Source: Caldifarciminota bacterium (GTDB lineage: Bacteria > Hydrothermota > Hydrothermia > B15-G9 > WFZT01). From it: a stretch of 6,562 bases of DNA. The position numbers and the translations under genes were made by a program. The stretch is from contig JALXCE010000149.1 of assembly GCA_026991055.1 (NCBI GenBank), positions 1-6,562 on the forward strand, given 5' to 3'. Under the pieces are notes generated by a model. The model searched no databases, was not told the DNA's origin, and saw nothing but the letters and a program-made list of their open reading frames with translations. Numbering within the stretch: the stretch's first letter is position 1; each line of letters begins with the position of its first letter. Of the stretch, positions 6,429-6,562 are shown one piece after another.

Positions 6429-6562
6429 CGAAGCACTCGCAAGGGCGGGGCGTGAGAATGAGTCCATTACCATTGTCGGTGTTACAAAGGGCATTGATAT
6501 TCCACGCATTATTGAGGGAATTGAGAATGGTATAAACATTCTTGGCGAAAACAGGGTGCAGG
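6385..6562 (+). CDS. yggS: YggS/PLPBP-family pyridoxal phosphate homeostasis protein (3' truncated)
   Basis: The first 59 residues are visible and the frame is open to the window edge. MTVKERIEKLKEQINEALAR is the usual N-terminal helix. It is followed by ITIVGVTKG, where the Lys is at the place of the PLP-binding lysine (commonly AVSKT), and by ILGENRVQ, the family's GENRVQE signature. Members bind PLP without known catalysis and help keep B6 vitamers and amino acid pools balanced in the cytoplasm. ATG at 6385 is preceded by AAAGGGG (6368-6374) at 10 bases spacing; a GTG at 6391 is a less likely start. The start lies inside the upstream membrane protein gene, in another frame, with 44 bp of overlap. 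The family call is firm although about three quarters of the protein lies outside the window. Confidence 0.92.
   Translation, partial: MTVKERIEKLKEQINEALARAGRENESITIVGVTKGIDIPRIIEGIENGINILGENRVQ

Overview
The window reads as chromosomal DNA from a diderm (Gram-negative) bacterium. ADP-heptose synthesis and an ADP-heptose-type glycosyltransferase point to heptose-containing LPS, and a membrane GGDEF/EAL protein points to c-di-GMP signalling. Proteins are rich in I, K and E, base composition is moderate, and genes are packed tightly. That would fit a thermophilic or deep-branching lineage, but the sequence alone does not fix the taxon. There is no sign of phage, transposon, CRISPR or RNA genes.

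Layout: (1) 3-2218, plus strand: a purine gene truncated at its 5' end, in which PurD (GAR synthetase) is fused to PurE (AIR carboxylase/N5-CAIR mutase). It overlaps by 4 bp a second fusion gene, an HldE/RfaE2-type heptose-1-phosphate adenylyltransferase joined to a Nudix hydrolase. (2) 2219-2378: a short convergent gap with no clear terminator. (3) 5750-2379, minus strand: a two-gene operon. The first gene is an 806-residue membrane GAF-PAS-GGDEF-EAL protein. The second is a GT9 heptosyltransferase-like enzyme whose TTG start directly follows the TAA of the first. A good sigma70-type promoter lies upstream. (4) 5751-5987: a divergent regulatory region with promoter candidates in both directions. 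(5) 5988-6562, plus strand: a small two-helix membrane protein with a probable bacterial PH-like domain, overlapping by 44 bp the start of a YggS/PLPBP gene that runs off the window.

How the genes fit together: the HldE-type enzyme would make the ADP-heptose that the convergent GT9 enzyme would use, so the two units meet in outer-membrane glycolipid assembly. Placing the glycosyltransferase behind a c-di-GMP protein suggests coupling of surface glycolipid to second-messenger signalling, which is inference. No complete novel system is evident. The most notable signals are the two gene fusions, a perfect 15-bp inverted repeat inside the glycosyltransferase gene, a structured GC-rich segment inside purD, a zero-gap in-frame stop/start junction, and a possibly leaderless gene.
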